A stretch of DNA of 44,454 bases, taken from positions 1 to 44,454 of the forward strand of contig JAJSAH010000010.1 in NCBI GenBank assembly GCA_024274875.1. The letters are read 5' to 3'. This document shows positions 24,242 through 33,041 of this stretch, one piece after another. Each line of letters starts with the position of its first letter. Positions within the stretch are counted from its first letter, which is position 1. Origin of the DNA: an archaeon. GTDB lineage: Archaea; Micrarchaeota; Micrarchaeia; CAILAH01. A model generated the notes under the pieces. That model made no database searches. It had not been told where the DNA came from and saw nothing but the letters and a program-made list of their open reading frames with translations. The position numbers and the translations under genes are program-made.

Positions 24242-24925
24242 ATGCGCATATTGAAAAAGAGAGGAAGGATGCTGGCAAGAACTGCTGCCGCATTCGCATC
24301 TGCTTCTCTGTTATTGGGAGGTTGCAAAGATATGCAAGCAATGAAACGCGCGCCTGCGCAGGAAGAAAAATCGGGAACTGCCAAACTGAAGGCAATACCA
24401 AAAAAGAACAGTAAAATCTCGGCAAATAAAGAATTCAAAGTGGATGGGTATGTTATAAAGTATGATGCGCGCTCGCTGAGTGTTAATGGGAATGGAATTT
24501 CCTTAAACAGAAAAAGCAGGTTTTCAATAACAACGCGCTTCCAAAAAATCAAGAAAGGGCTGTATGTGCTCTATGACATAGGTCTATCAATGAAAGTCAG
24601 AATACTCGATTTAAGGGGCGAGCCTAAATTTTTGGAGAATTTCACAATTGGATTCTCATCGTACAGCCAAAAATACGCCTACTATAAAGAACATATAATT
24701 GGGGTGTTCAATCAAAGCGATGCAGTTTCAGTCGCAGTGTTTGACCTCTCTGCAAATGAGAGCGATCTGCTGGTCCCAGACAAGATTAAGATTGCTGAGC
24801 ATGATGATGCGATTGCGTTCATGAGAAGAATGAGCGTATCCGTAAACGGAAATCAATTGTTAGTGAAAATCGGAGAGAAAGAACATAAAGTAAACTTGGA
24901 TAAAATCATTAAATTAAACGGATAG
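24242..24925 (+). CDS. Predicted lipoprotein, uncharacterised
   Basis: 227 residues from ATG 24242. The N-terminus is a lipoprotein signal: basic start (MRILKKRGR), hydrophobic AAAFASASLLL, then lipobox LLGGC with the cysteine near residue 27. After cleavage the protein would be lipid-anchored on the outer face of the membrane. The rest is beta-rich, with alternating strands such as KVDGYVIKYDARSLSVNGNG and GLYVLYDIGLSMKVRILDL, a pattern resembling beta-propeller or sandwich folds, not assigned to a family. The frame upstream of 24242 is antisense to the TPR gene and is not used. The last 12 bases overlap the end of the convergent 414-residue gene. Confidence 0.8.
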   Translation: MRILKKRGRMLARTAAAFASASLLLGGCKDMQAMKRAPAQEEKSGTAKLKAIPKKNSKISANKEFKVDGYVIKYDARSLSVNGNGISLNRKSRFSITTRFQKIKKGLYVLYDIGLSMKVRILDLRGEPKFLENFTIGFSSYSQKYAYYKEHIIGVFNQSDAVSVAVFDLSANESDLLVPDKIKIAEHDDAIAFMRRMSVSVNGNQLLVKIGEKEHKVNLDKIIKLNG

Positions 24926-26158
24926 AGTGCGCTCGGCAAACTCCATCGCCCTCTTTGATTCTGAGATGTTGTAAAGCTCCTGCAGTGCAGGATCATCTAT
25001 CATCCTAAACTGCTTATGCCCCTTGCTTTCCATCGCTTTGGAGTACTGAGGATAGCCGTGGCCAAATATGTATGATAGCTTTCTGAACAGAGGTGTTCCA
25101 GCTCTTAAATAACCGCTTTTTATGAACTTCTTTACCTGCTTCAGTTCATCTTTAGTAAGCTTATACCATTGCTCAGAAGCACCACCACCCGCAACTTTGC
25201 CAGTAAATGCAATCTCTTTCACTGAATGAATATAGTCCTTCAACATCTCATCATCTATCGTGCTCTCATCTGCTGTTATAAGCCGGTGCATTAACCTAAC
25301 CTGCCTGTATTCATTCTGCGAATTGAACACATTGCCAACCTCAGCCATTAAGTATGCAGAGGCAAGCTCTGACTCGCTTTCAATCCCATACTTATCTTTT
25401 ATGTTTGCAAGCGCATCTACTTCCTTATCTGAGAGCGCTTCTGAAATTTCTTCTCCAAATTGCCTCAGCTTTTTCACCGATTCTTCATCAGCTAAACCAT
25501 TCTTAATTAGGAAATCGGAGGCATACTTAAAGGAGTAGGAGGCAGGGGCAATGCCGCTTTCAGCCATTGCGCACAACACATTAAATGTTTGGTTAACTGC
25601 TTCTTCGTCGCTTATCCTGCCCTCTCTCAGTCTTTTGGAAATGCTGCCCAACTCTTTTGCCATTTGAGTAACAACTTGAGGAGAGCCCACCTTTGACCTG
25701 TTTATGGATTTGTTAATGGAACGCACAAACCTATCAACATTCTTATGCACTAACTTCTGCGGAACTGCTAGTTTAGGTGCTCTGCGCTTTTGCGGGCGCT
25801 TCAGCATGGATTTCATAGATGCTACTGCCTTCCTATAACTGCGCGTTTCATTGTATATTCTCATGCCCTGTTCATAAATCTTCTTGAATCGAACGCTATT
25901 GCCTTTTGCGAGATATGCAGCATCCATTTTTATAGCTATCTTTCTCGGGACATTCCTATACACAAATGTAATGGCTTCCTTATACCCTTTTTCGCCCGCA
26001 ACTTTAAGCGCCTTCTTGAAAATATCATTCCCTATTGAAGTTTTAAGGTAATTAACATTGCCTGAGACAGATGCATACCAATTTGCGAACTTTGGAACAT
26101 CAAGAGCGCGTTTTGCGAACTCAATCGACTCTTCTTCTTTAATCTTCTTGAGCGCCAT
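24914..26158 (-). CDS. Uncharacterised 414-residue helical protein
   Basis: No family recognised. The protein is helical throughout, rich in Lys, Ser and Glu, with a strongly basic proline-containing linker near residue 125 (KRPQKRRAPKLAVPQK) between two helical halves. There is no signal peptide or membrane segment. The repeated short amphipathic helices (EGRISDEEAVNQTFNVL and similar) suggest a scaffold or protein-binding role, not catalysis. Of three nearby ATGs (26176, 26164, 26158) I chose 26158, because the TATA-like element at 26179-26189 is centred 25-26 bases upstream; the others would lie too close to it. Confidence 0.75.
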   Translation of the reverse strand: MALKKIKEEESIEFAKRALDVPKFANWYASVSGNVNYLKTSIGNDIFKKALKVAGEKGYKEAITFVYRNVPRKIAIKMDAAYLAKGNSVRFKKIYEQGMRIYNETRSYRKAVASMKSMLKRPQKRRAPKLAVPQKLVHKNVDRFVRSINKSINRSKVGSPQVVTQMAKELGSISKRLREGRISDEEAVNQTFNVLCAMAESGIAPASYSFKYASDFLIKNGLADEESVKKLRQFGEEISEALSDKEVDALANIKDKYGIESESELASAYLMAEVGNVFNSQNEYRQVRLMHRLITADESTIDDEMLKDYIHSVKEIAFTGKVAGGGASEQWYKLTKDELKQVKKFIKSGYLRAGTPLFRKLSYIFGHGYPQYSKAMESKGHKQFRMIDDPALQELYNISESKRAMEFAERTLSV

Positions 26159-26178
26159 AAGCATATATCTATACAATG

Positions 26179-26189
26179 CTATAAAAGGT
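26179..26189. promoter_or_regulatory. TATA box shared by two divergent leaderless genes
   Basis: CTATAAAAGGT reads as TATAAAAG on the plus strand and CTTTTATAG on the minus strand. Its centre is about 25.5 bases from both the minus-strand ATG (26158) and the plus-strand GTG (26209), so the start codons are placed symmetrically about one site. Confidence 0.6.
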
Positions 26190-26208
26190 TTAAGTGAGGA
26201 TTATTTGC

Positions 26209-26808
26209 GTGGAAATATATGACCCAAAAACAAGATTGCACTACAAACTCAATGAAGAGAATGGGCGCGCAGTGTTATGCATTTCCGGAATTAGAATGCA
26301 AGAAGGCGATCCTGTTGAAACTGCAAGAACAAAAACTCGGCTATTGAAAGCAAAGAATGGAATGAGCGTGCTGGAGATTTGCACAGGATTGGGCTATTGC
26401 ACATATGAGCTAATAAATAGAGGGTGCAAGGTGACCACAATAGAGAAAGATGAGAATGTGATTGCATTAGCGCGCACACTTCCGCATTTCAAGGTTGTTG
26501 AAACTCGCGCGCAATTAGTTATAGCTGATGCATTCGATAAAATTGAGGAGATTGCAATTGAAGGAGGGAAATTTGACCGCGTGCTTCATGATCCCCCTCG
26601 ATTCAGCAGAGCGCCTTTGCTGTATTCATCAAAATTCTATGAATTCGTAAGAAGCGTTTTGAAAAAGAATGGAATAATGGTGCATTATGTTGGAAACCCA
26701 TACTCAAGAAACCGAAAACGCAATTTTGTTGGCGGCGTGGTAAAGAGGTTGAAGGAGGCGGGTTTCAAGAGCATTAAGAGAATAGGGTATAACTTGGTTG
26801 TGAAATGA
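26209..26808 (+). CDS. SAM-dependent methyltransferase, COG2521-type
   Basis: 199 residues. Motif I is SVLEICTGLGYCTYEL, the acidic loop after strand 2 is TTIEKDENV, and motif IV is DRVLHDPPRFS, followed by FYEFVRSVLKKNGIMVHYVGNP. The CTGLGY and HDPPRFS blocks are those I associate with the archaeal COG2521 predicted methyltransferase; the substrate is unknown, with RNA or a small molecule possible. I start at GTG 26209, since it lies 25-26 bases from the TATA box at 26179-26189; a GTG at 26194 would be inside the promoter. The start therefore drops five residues from the longest frame. Confidence 0.85.
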   Translation: MEIYDPKTRLHYKLNEENGRAVLCISGIRMQEGDPVETARTKTRLLKAKNGMSVLEICTGLGYCTYELINRGCKVTTIEKDENVIALARTLPHFKVVETRAQLVIADAFDKIEEIAIEGGKFDRVLHDPPRFSRAPLLYSSKFYEFVRSVLKKNGIMVHYVGNPYSRNRKRNFVGGVVKRLKEAGFKSIKRIGYNLVVK

Positions 26809-26840
26809 ACCTATTTATGCTTTGCCTGCGTTTTTTATTT

Positions 26841-27416
26841 ATGAATGCGCATTTTATCGTTGATGTTGAAACTTGCCCTATAAGTTTAGAAGGGTATTTT
26901 GAGCTCGGGGAAGATGAGAAAAAGGAACGGTTGAACCCCATCGATTCGAGAATAGTTGCTATTGGAATAAGAAAGGATGGAAGGAATGATATTATTATGA
27001 ATAAAGATGAAAAGCAGATGTTGGTTGATTTTTGGAGCAAGTGGCGGAAGTTTAAGGATGAGGATAGGTTTGTTAAAATTGTTGGGTTTAACATACTTAA
27101 TTTTGATCTGCCGTTCATCGTTATGAGAAGTTTCATAAATGATGTTGCAATATTCCCATTCACGCTTAAAGAGGTTGTTGAATTAAGAGACAAAATAAAC
27201 GCATACAAACCCGGGCGCAGGAGGGGAAGATTGAAAGAGTTTGCGCAGTTGATGGGATTTGAGATTATGGATGCCAGCGGAGAAGATATCGCAGAACTCT
27301 GGAGAGATGAGAAGAGGGATATTATAAAAGAATATCTGGGAAAGGATTTGGAATTCACAGATGCGATGTATGGCAGGGCAGTTAGAACGAGAATCATAGA
27401 AATAGAAAGGTGGTGA
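26841..27416 (+). CDS. Predicted 3'-5' exonuclease, DnaQ/RNase H fold
   Basis: 191 residues. FIVDVETCP is the first exonuclease motif (D-x-E), GFNILNFDLPFIVMRS the second, and the C-terminal EFTDAMYG region supplies the last acidic residues. This matches the PolB-exonuclease-like family (COG3298-type) of stand-alone proteins that trim 3' ends of DNA or RNA. A TATA-like CTATTTAT centred about 25 bases upstream supports ATG 26841 over the earlier in-frame ATGs at 26805 and 26817. GAAAGGTGGTGATG at its end holds the ribosome site for the next gene, so the two are cotranscribed. Confidence 0.8.
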   Translation: MNAHFIVDVETCPISLEGYFELGEDEKKERLNPIDSRIVAIGIRKDGRNDIIMNKDEKQMLVDFWSKWRKFKDEDRFVKIVGFNILNFDLPFIVMRSFINDVAIFPFTLKEVVELRDKINAYKPGRRRGRLKEFAQLMGFEIMDASGEDIAELWRDEKRDIIKEYLGKDLEFTDAMYGRAVRTRIIEIERW

Positions 27417-27421
27417 TGCGC

Positions 27422-27703
27422 ATGGAATTTCCTAAGGAATGCATAACAACTGCAAAAAACGGAAAAAAAGAGGTGCGCGTGCTCATAAGTTCAGGCGCGT
27501 ATATCATGTACGAATATGAACAAGATGATGGCAGGAAATCAAATAAGTATTCAATATTGCTGAAAAGAAACGATGGAAAGATTGAGCATTTAATGATTGT
27601 GCCGCTTAAAGGGAAGGAACTTGTGGTTGCGCATAAAGTTGAGGGACTTAACAACAGAGCAATATGGGATAAGCGGCATAAAAAAGCTGTCATGTTTCCG
27701 TGA
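27422..27703 (+). CDS. Uncharacterised 93-residue protein
   Basis: Small, basic, mostly beta-strand by pattern (VRVLISSGAYIMYEYE, YSILLKRNDGKIEHLMIVPL), perhaps an OB- or SH3-like barrel, with a lysine-rich end (WDKRHKKAVMFP). No family recognised. ATG 27422 has GGTGATG about 5 bases upstream; the longer frame from 27410 overlaps the exonuclease end and is less likely. It lies between the exonuclease and the iron transporter-like gene with minimal spacing, so it is part of that operon. Nucleic acid binding would fit its charge, but that is inference. Confidence 0.7.
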   Translation: MEFPKECITTAKNGKKEVRVLISSGAYIMYEYEQDDGRKSNKYSILLKRNDGKIEHLMIVPLKGKELVVAHKVEGLNNRAIWDKRHKKAVMFP

Positions 27704-27707
27704 TCAA

Positions 27708-28604
27708 ATGAATAAAAAATACTCTAAACATAATTCGTCAATGAATGATAACTTTAAGGAGATAGAAAGGTTTCAGAAAAAGGAGATTACAGGGCATGTT
27801 CTGTACAGGTACCTTGCAGGCAGGGAGAAAAATACAAAAAACAAACAGATACTCAATAAAATTGCCAAGGATGAATTAAGGCATTACAATATGTGGAAAA
27901 AATATACTGGAAAAGATGTGCATTATGATTTTCTGGAAATTATAAAATACAAAATAATCGCAAACACTCTCGGAATAACCTTCGCCATAAAATTTATGGA
28001 GAAGGGTGAGGTGCTGGACCAAAGCATATATGCAAAGGTTGCAAAACGGCTCCCTGAAGCCATTAAAATCCTTGCTGATGAGGAAATGCATGAGAATGAG
28101 TTAATATCGTTGCTGAATGAAAAAAAGCTAAAATATGTCGGATCTGTTGTATTAGGGCTTAACGACGCGCTTGTTGAACTTACCGGAGCGCTTGCAGGCA
28201 TGAGCTTTGCACTGCAGAATATGAAAATCGTTGCGCTGGCAGGATTGATAACTGGAATTGCTGCCGCGCTTTCAATGGCAGCATCTGAATACCTATCGCA
28301 GAAAGCGGATGGGAACCAAAATGCACTCGAAGCATCTGCATACACAGGAACTGCATACATAATAACTGTTGCACTGCTTGTAGCTCCATTTTTCATATTC
28401 GAGCAGCTTGCGCACGCAATTTTCTCAATGCTCTGCACAGGGGTCATAGTTATTGCTGTGTTTACTTATTTCATATCCGTGATAAAAGGCCTATCATTCA
28501 AGAGCAAATTTATTGAGATGGCCTCAATAAGTTTGGGGGTTGCGCTCATATCTTTTGCGATTGGCGCATTGCTCAAAATGCTTATAGGAGATGCAGGGGT
28601 GTAA
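27708..28604 (+). CDS. Ferritin-like/VIT1 fusion, predicted iron or manganese exporter
   Basis: 298 residues. Residues ~15-135 form a rubrerythrin/ferritin-like helical domain with metal ligands in the right order: E26 (QKKEITGHVLY), E56 and H59 (DELRHY), E126 and H128 (DEEMHENEL). Residues ~145-298 form a VIT1/CCC1 membrane domain with about five helices, including VVLGLNDALVELTGALAGM and MAASEYLSQKADGNQNAL, the signature region of that family. The same fusion order is known from bacterial MbfA, which exports iron from the cytoplasm. ATG 27708 follows GTGATCA, and the frame upstream only overlaps the previous gene. It probably protects the cell from excess Fe2+ or Mn2+. Confidence 0.92.
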   Translation: MNKKYSKHNSSMNDNFKEIERFQKKEITGHVLYRYLAGREKNTKNKQILNKIAKDELRHYNMWKKYTGKDVHYDFLEIIKYKIIANTLGITFAIKFMEKGEVLDQSIYAKVAKRLPEAIKILADEEMHENELISLLNEKKLKYVGSVVLGLNDALVELTGALAGMSFALQNMKIVALAGLITGIAAALSMAASEYLSQKADGNQNALEASAYTGTAYIITVALLVAPFFIFEQLAHAIFSMLCTGVIVIAVFTYFISVIKGLSFKSKFIEMASISLGVALISFAIGALLKMLIGDAGV

Positions 28605-28607
28605 TGA

Positions 28608-29699
28608 ATGATTGCGTTGAAGTTTGGAGATAGCAAATCTCTGAAATCTTGCCGCATAAACGCTGCGTTCGTGCGGATGCTTCCAAAAACTGAGAGATTG
28701 AGAGTCGCAGTTGTGATCGCTGGCTCGAGAGGCAATGATAGGGCTGCAAACGCGTGCTGTGTTCAGCTATACAATCAATTAATCAAAGAGCGGAAATATA
28801 AAAAAGCGCTTGACATCGCAAAATCTCACAACATTAAAGCTGATTTAACATATCCTGCGGCTATGCTGGCGTGCGAATGTATGTGCGACCAAAAACATGC
28901 AGATGCTGAGAAAATTGGAGAAATGTACGGAGTTGATGAGGAATACTTAAAGCAGGGGGCGCTTGAAGCAATAGAACGACTGCTCGGAAAAGGAATGTAT
29001 GAGAATGTTGATAATATCATTAAGAGGTTCAGCATAGATGCGCAAGCAGTTGAGGGTGCTGCAACCAAGGTCCTAAAACAAAAGATTGATTGCTTATCCT
29101 TTGATGAGTCAATAAAGATTAAAGAGAGATACATAAAAAAAGAAGATATTATTGAATATGTTGCATCGCAGATTGAGAAGAATATTGATGGCGGTAATTA
29201 CGATGTTGCGTTGCGGCTTGCATCAACCTACGGCATAAAAAAACTTGTTGAGCGCAGTTCAAAAATGCTTGCCGAATCATGCTTTGAAAAAGGGCAGTTT
29301 AAGGAATGCGCAGAGATTGCAGCGAAGTTTGGGCATAAGCAGATATCTGTGCGAGCGTTAGTGGAGATTGCTGCGGATGAGATAAGTTCATACTATCCAA
29401 CTTCACACATGAAGATGCTTAAAGAAAAGCTTGGATTAAGCGATGAAGGGTTTGAACAGGCAGTTGACCTTGGATTGCGCAAACTATTGGAAGAGGGGAA
29501 ATACGCGCGCGCCATAGATGTTGCGAATGAGCTTGGAAAGAGTGAAACGCGCAAGCTGGCTGCAACGGAATTGATAAAGAGGGAGATGGGAAGAGGAAAT
29601 CTGGACCTAGCAAGAAGAACTGCAGATGAGTGCGGGCTGAACGAGGTATCAGAGCAAATATGCATCGTTCAGGCAATGCTATCTTCCGAAATAAATTAA
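28608..29699 (+). CDS. Uncharacterised helical-repeat protein
   Basis: 363 residues. After ~60 N-terminal residues the protein consists of repeated helix pairs of roughly 40 residues. Each has a pattern like 'GKYxxAxxxAxxxG': ERKYKKALDIAKSHNIK, GNYDVALRLASTYGIK, GQFKECAEIAAKFGHK, GKYARAIDVANELGKS and GNLDLARRTADECGLN. This is an alpha-solenoid of the TPR/clathrin-repeat type that would bind protein partners. There is no signal peptide. It starts 3 bases after the exporter gene stop, so it is the last gene of that operon. It ends 4 bases into the convergent DUF35 gene. Confidence 0.83.
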   Translation: MIALKFGDSKSLKSCRINAAFVRMLPKTERLRVAVVIAGSRGNDRAANACCVQLYNQLIKERKYKKALDIAKSHNIKADLTYPAAMLACECMCDQKHADAEKIGEMYGVDEEYLKQGALEAIERLLGKGMYENVDNIIKRFSIDAQAVEGAATKVLKQKIDCLSFDESIKIKERYIKKEDIIEYVASQIEKNIDGGNYDVALRLASTYGIKKLVERSSKMLAESCFEKGQFKECAEIAAKFGHKQISVRALVEIAADEISSYYPTSHMKMLKEKLGLSDEGFEQAVDLGLRKLLEEGKYARAIDVANELGKSETRKLAATELIKREMGRGNLDLARRTADECGLNEVSEQICIVQAMLSSEIN

Positions 29700-30097
29700 T
29701 CGGCCAATTTGAACTTGAAGCCATATGTTATAAGACCCTCTGGGTTGTCTTCATGGATTTTTCTAAATACCATTTCAACCTTCTGCCCTACTTCAATTTT
29801 GTCAGGGTCCGCATCAACTATCTGCCCGGTAATCTTTGCGCCCTCATCGAGATTTATTATGGCAAGCACATATGGAACAAAATACTCATAACCCTCAGGA
29901 GCAACGCGCACAACGGTGTATGAGTATATCCTTCCTTTTCCACTGAATTTATGCTCAACAAGTTTTCCTTTTCTTCTGCACTTTGGGCATACCGCCCTGC
30001 CAGGCATGTAATGCGTTCCACATGACTCGCACTTAGAGCCAATAAGATTATACCTTTCCTTAGTCCTCCTCCATAATAATGGCAATCCTGGTTTCAT
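29696..30097 (-). CDS. DUF35 OB-fold/zinc-ribbon protein of the mevalonate complex
   Basis: 133 residues. The N-terminal zinc ribbon has CxxC...CxxC (C23, C26, C37, C40), followed by an OB fold (GRIYSYTVVRVAPEGYEYF, PYVLAIINLDEGAKITGQI). This is the DUF35 family, whose archaeal member has been shown to bridge acetoacetyl-CoA thiolase and HMG-CoA synthase in one complex with a shared CoA site. The two enzyme genes lie directly upstream on the same strand, so that role fits well. ATG 30097 is chosen because the longest frame overlaps the thiolase stop; GGAGATGATTTTC precedes it. Confidence 0.93.
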   Translation of the reverse strand: MKPGLPLLWRRTKERYNLIGSKCESCGTHYMPGRAVCPKCRRKGKLVEHKFSGKGRIYSYTVVRVAPEGYEYFVPYVLAIINLDEGAKITGQIVDADPDKIEVGQKVEMVFRKIHEDNPEGLITYGFKFKLAD

Positions 30098-30102
30098 GAA
30101 AA

Positions 30103-31263
30103 TCATCTCCTCTTTAATATATGAACAACAGCTGTCGCGCCGGAACCTCCCACATTGTGCGTTAAACCATACTCAACACCGTCAATCTGCCTGCCCTCTG
30201 CCTGGCCTCTCAATTGCCATGCAACTTCAACAATCTGCTTAACTCCCGTCGCACCAACCGGATGGCCGCAAGCTTTTAATCCTCCGCTCGTGTTTACGGC
30301 AATCTTGCCTCCAATCTTTGTTTCCCCATCAAGCGTTGCTTTTCCGCCTTCGCCTTTCTTGAAAAACCCTAAGTCCTCAACCGCCATCACTTCAGCAATC
30401 GTAAAACAATCGTGAACTTCAGCAACGCCTATCTTTTCAGGACCTATGCCTGCCTGCTTGTATGCTTCGCTTGCAGCAATCTTCGTAGCGCGGATTTCAG
30501 TCAATGATTCCCTGTCATGCAGCGCAAGCGTATCGCTGGCTTGCGCGCTTGCAACAATCTCTACATAATTGTCCGTATGCTGTTTGGCTTTGTCCAAATC
30601 CATAAGTATCACAGCAGCCGCTCCATCTGTGATTGGGGAGCAATCAAGAACTTTTAACGGGTCAGCAACCTTCTTTGAATTAAGCACATCATCAATTGTA
30701 ATCTCTCTGCGAAATTGCGCATATTTATTATGCACAGCATTTGCGTGGTTCTTCACTGATGCAGCGGCAAGCATCTCCTCAGTTGTGCCGTACTCAAGCA
30801 TATGCCTTCTTGCCATCAATGCGTACAACCCTGGAAATGTTGCGCCTTGCAAAAGCTCCCATTCCTGATCTCCCGCGCCGCCCAGCGCAGTAACTGCTTC
30901 AGCTGTGCTTGCATCAGTCATCTTCTCAACGCCACCAACAACAACTGTATCATATGCGCCGCTTGCAATTGCAAAGTATGCATTCCTAAACGCTAAACTG
31001 CCTGATGCGCATGCGCCTTCAACACGAGTCGCAGGTATGGGATTAAGCCCCATCGCATCTGCAATTAATGCTGAAATATGCTCTTGGCCGATCAACCTGC
31101 CCGAGGCCATCGTGCCACCATAAAGTGCTTGAATTTCAGAACCTTCAAGATTTGCATCTCTTATTGCTTCAACACCTGCCTGAACAACCAAATCACGAAG
31201 GTTGTAATCCCATAACTCACCAAACTTGCTCATCCCTACTCCAACTACTGCAACCTTTTTCAC
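30103..31263 (-). CDS. Acetyl-CoA C-acetyltransferase (thiolase), archaeal type
   Basis: 386 residues. The nucleophile is C85 in VEGACASGS. HDCFT and the C-terminal block GGLKACGHPVGATG supply the His and Cys residues of the second active-site part. It condenses two acetyl-CoA to acetoacetyl-CoA, an unfavourable reaction that is pulled forward by direct transfer to HMG-CoA synthase in the archaeal complex. The start is GTG with GGTGATG six bases upstream. It lies between HMG-CoA synthase and DUF35, all within 10 bases of each other. A sterol-carrier-protein-type thiolase is the closest alternative, but context argues against it. Confidence 0.93.
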   Translation of the reverse strand: MKKVAVVGVGMSKFGELWDYNLRDLVVQAGVEAIRDANLEGSEIQALYGGTMASGRLIGQEHISALIADAMGLNPIPATRVEGACASGSLAFRNAYFAIASGAYDTVVVGGVEKMTDASTAEAVTALGGAGDQEWELLQGATFPGLYALMARRHMLEYGTTEEMLAAASVKNHANAVHNKYAQFRREITIDDVLNSKKVADPLKVLDCSPITDGAAAVILMDLDKAKQHTDNYVEIVASAQASDTLALHDRESLTEIRATKIAASEAYKQAGIGPEKIGVAEVHDCFTIAEVMAVEDLGFFKKGEGGKATLDGETKIGGKIAVNTSGGLKACGHPVGATGVKQIVEVAWQLRGQAEGRQIDGVEYGLTHNVGGSGATAVVHILKRR

Positions 31264-31271
31264 AACATCAC

Positions 31272-32312
31272 CTACAGCACCAATTTTCTCCTGTGCTTCG
31301 CATAAGTTCCATAATCAATGTATCTCTTGTTTTCTATAATCCTGCGGACAGGATATGCATTGCGCCTCTCATCAATCAAATCAGATGCTTCTATGTGGAA
31401 TGCATCGCTCCCTGCGCCCGAACCAAAGGATGCAACAAGTATAGCGTCTCCTGGCTTTGCTGCATCGAGCACCGCTGCAAGACCAATCAATGTCGCAGCA
31501 GAGTATGTGTTGCCAATGTATGGAGTTATAAGGCCCGGCTCAATCTGTTCCGCGGTGAAGCCCAACTTCTTTGCAACAGTTCTCGGAAATTTCCCGTTTG
31601 GTTGATGAAAAACTGCATATGCGTAATCTCGCGGTTTTGTCCCCATCTTCTCCATTATGCCCTTTGCTCCACCAATAACATGTTTAAAATAGCCTGGCGG
31701 ACCTGTGAACCTGCCGCCATGGGAAGGGTATATTGCATGCTCTCTTCTCCAAAAATCAGGAGTATCTGTCGCATATGAGTATATGCCCTCAATGTTAGCG
31801 ATCACATCTTTCCTGCCAAGCAAAAAAGCAGCCGCTCCTGCTCCTGCGCTGTACTCAAGCGCATCGCCCGGTCGGCCCTGCGATGTGTCAGCGCCTATAC
31901 CCATACCATAATCAATCTCTCCTGATTTAATCAACGCATATGTATTAATCACACCGGCGGTGCCTGCCTTGCACGCAAACTCATAATCAGCAGCAAATAA
32001 GTTGGGGGTTGCGCCTATCGCTTCAGCAACAATCGTTGCTGTGGGCTTGACTGCATACGGATGGGACTCAGAACCGATGAACATAGATTTTATGTCATAT
32101 GGATCGATGCCTGCATGAGAGACAGCTCTTCTTGCTGCATCAACTGCGAGCGTTGCTGCATCCTCATCAAGCCCTGGAACAGATTTCTCGCTCAAACCCA
32201 ACCCTTTCACAATTCTGCCCTCTTCTTCACCCCATACGCGCGCGATTTCGCCCGCCTTTATCCTATATGAAGGAATGCTTACACCATAACCTGCTATGCC
32301 CACGCAGCTCAT
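31272..32312 (-). CDS. Hydroxymethylglutaryl-CoA synthase, archaeal type
   Basis: 346 residues from ATG 32312. The catalytic triad of the family is visible: E82 ([12 protein letters not shown]), C114 ([10 protein letters not shown]) and H236 (FHQPNGKFP). It condenses acetoacetyl-CoA with acetyl-CoA to HMG-CoA, the second step of the mevalonate pathway that makes archaeal isoprenoid lipids. The gene order regulator, synthase, thiolase, DUF35 is a conserved archaeal cluster. The frame extends 14 codons further upstream into the regulator gene; ATG 32312 has AGGTAG just upstream and is preferred. Confidence 0.95.
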   Translation of the reverse strand: MSCVGIAGYGVSIPSYRIKAGEIARVWGEEEGRIVKGLGLSEKSVPGLDEDAATLAVDAARRAVSHAGIDPYDIKSMFIGSESHPYAVKPTATIVAEAIGATPNLFAADYEFACKAGTAGVINTYALIKSGEIDYGMGIGADTSQGRPGDALEYSAGAGAAAFLLGRKDVIANIEGIYSYATDTPDFWRREHAIYPSHGGRFTGPPGYFKHVIGGAKGIMEKMGTKPRDYAYAVFHQPNGKFPRTVAKKLGFTAEQIEPGLITPYIGNTYSAATLIGLAAVLDAAKPGDAILVASFGSGAGSDAFHIEASDLIDERRNAYPVRRIIENKRYIDYGTYAKHRRKLVL

Positions 32313-32322
32313 TCTACTACCT

Positions 32323-33021
32323 CTACAATTTCTTAAGCGAACTTTCAATGTCATTAATATGCGACTCTGTCAAAACCAAAGGTATGCGTTCCCTCTTAGC
32401 CAAAGCAACTGCAAGCTTATCAACTTTGCTTGGTTTAAGATTATGCAACGCAATCAAGCTTGGCTTAATAGGGTTTACTCTTACAACAACCATCGGCGAC
32501 CTCCCCGTGCTTACATCTGTGAATATAAACGCGCGCTCCTTTGCGTTTCCAAACAAAGAAGGAAAATCTGACGATTGCATCTCCATAATGGCACGCAGTG
32601 AATAAATAAGCGTGAACCCATACAATTTCGTTCTGTCCAAAACTTCTTCATTTGCAAGCACCTTGCCATTTATCAATTTTACAAAATCAACCCCAGTAAT
32701 AGCAGATGCAAATTCGTGCACATAAAAGAAGTCCGTCAATGGAACATCATTTGTGTACCTGCTTACTATATTGCCCCCTCTCTCCAAATCAATCTCTATG
32801 AGCGCAGTCACAAAGCGTTTAATAACACTTATGCCCGGATTTTTTCTGCGCTCCCCCTCGTAATCACTGATAGTTGATGAGCTTATATGCAAAAAATCGC
32901 TTAGCTCAATCTGCGAAACGGAAAAAAGTTCCCTCCATTTCTTCATAGTCCTGCCTGGAGAATTGGAGAAAACTATCTCGCTCGCTATCTTATGGCCAAG
33001 AGCTTCATACCTTTTTTCCAT
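32323..33021 (-). CDS. HTH transcriptional regulator (COG1709-type), likely of the mevalonate cluster
   Basis: 232 residues. A helix-turn-helix of the Cro/XRE type lies at ~24-65 ([36 protein letters not shown]). The remaining ~160 residues form an alpha/beta ligand-binding part ([21 protein letters not shown]). This size and layout match archaeal predicted regulators that sit next to HMG-CoA synthase, so it probably controls this operon and itself. It is the first gene of the operon; the synthase starts 10 bases after its stop. TTTATAAATA at 33042-33053 is centred about 26 bases before ATG 33021 (leaderless). Tandem palindromes overlap that box. Confidence 0.85.
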   Translation of the reverse strand: MEKRYEALGHKIASEIVFSNSPGRTMKKWRELFSVSQIELSDFLHISSSTISDYEGERRKNPGISVIKRFVTALIEIDLERGGNIVSRYTNDVPLTDFFYVHEFASAITGVDFVKLINGKVLANEEVLDRTKLYGFTLIYSLRAIMEMQSSDFPSLFGNAKERAFIFTDVSTGRSPMVVVRVNPIKPSLIALHNLKPSKVDKLAVALAKRERIPLVLTESHINDIESSLKKL

Positions 33022-33041
33022 GCCTATATGAAATAACAAAT

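Noticed and set aside
26774-27397. Open frame of 207 codons on the minus strand
   Set aside because: Antisense to the 3'-5' exonuclease gene, whose motifs and ribosome spacing are convincing.
31068-31778. Open frame of 236 codons on the plus strand
   Set aside because: It is antisense to thiolase and HMG-CoA synthase, both of which have complete catalytic motifs; the translation looks like random shadow coding.
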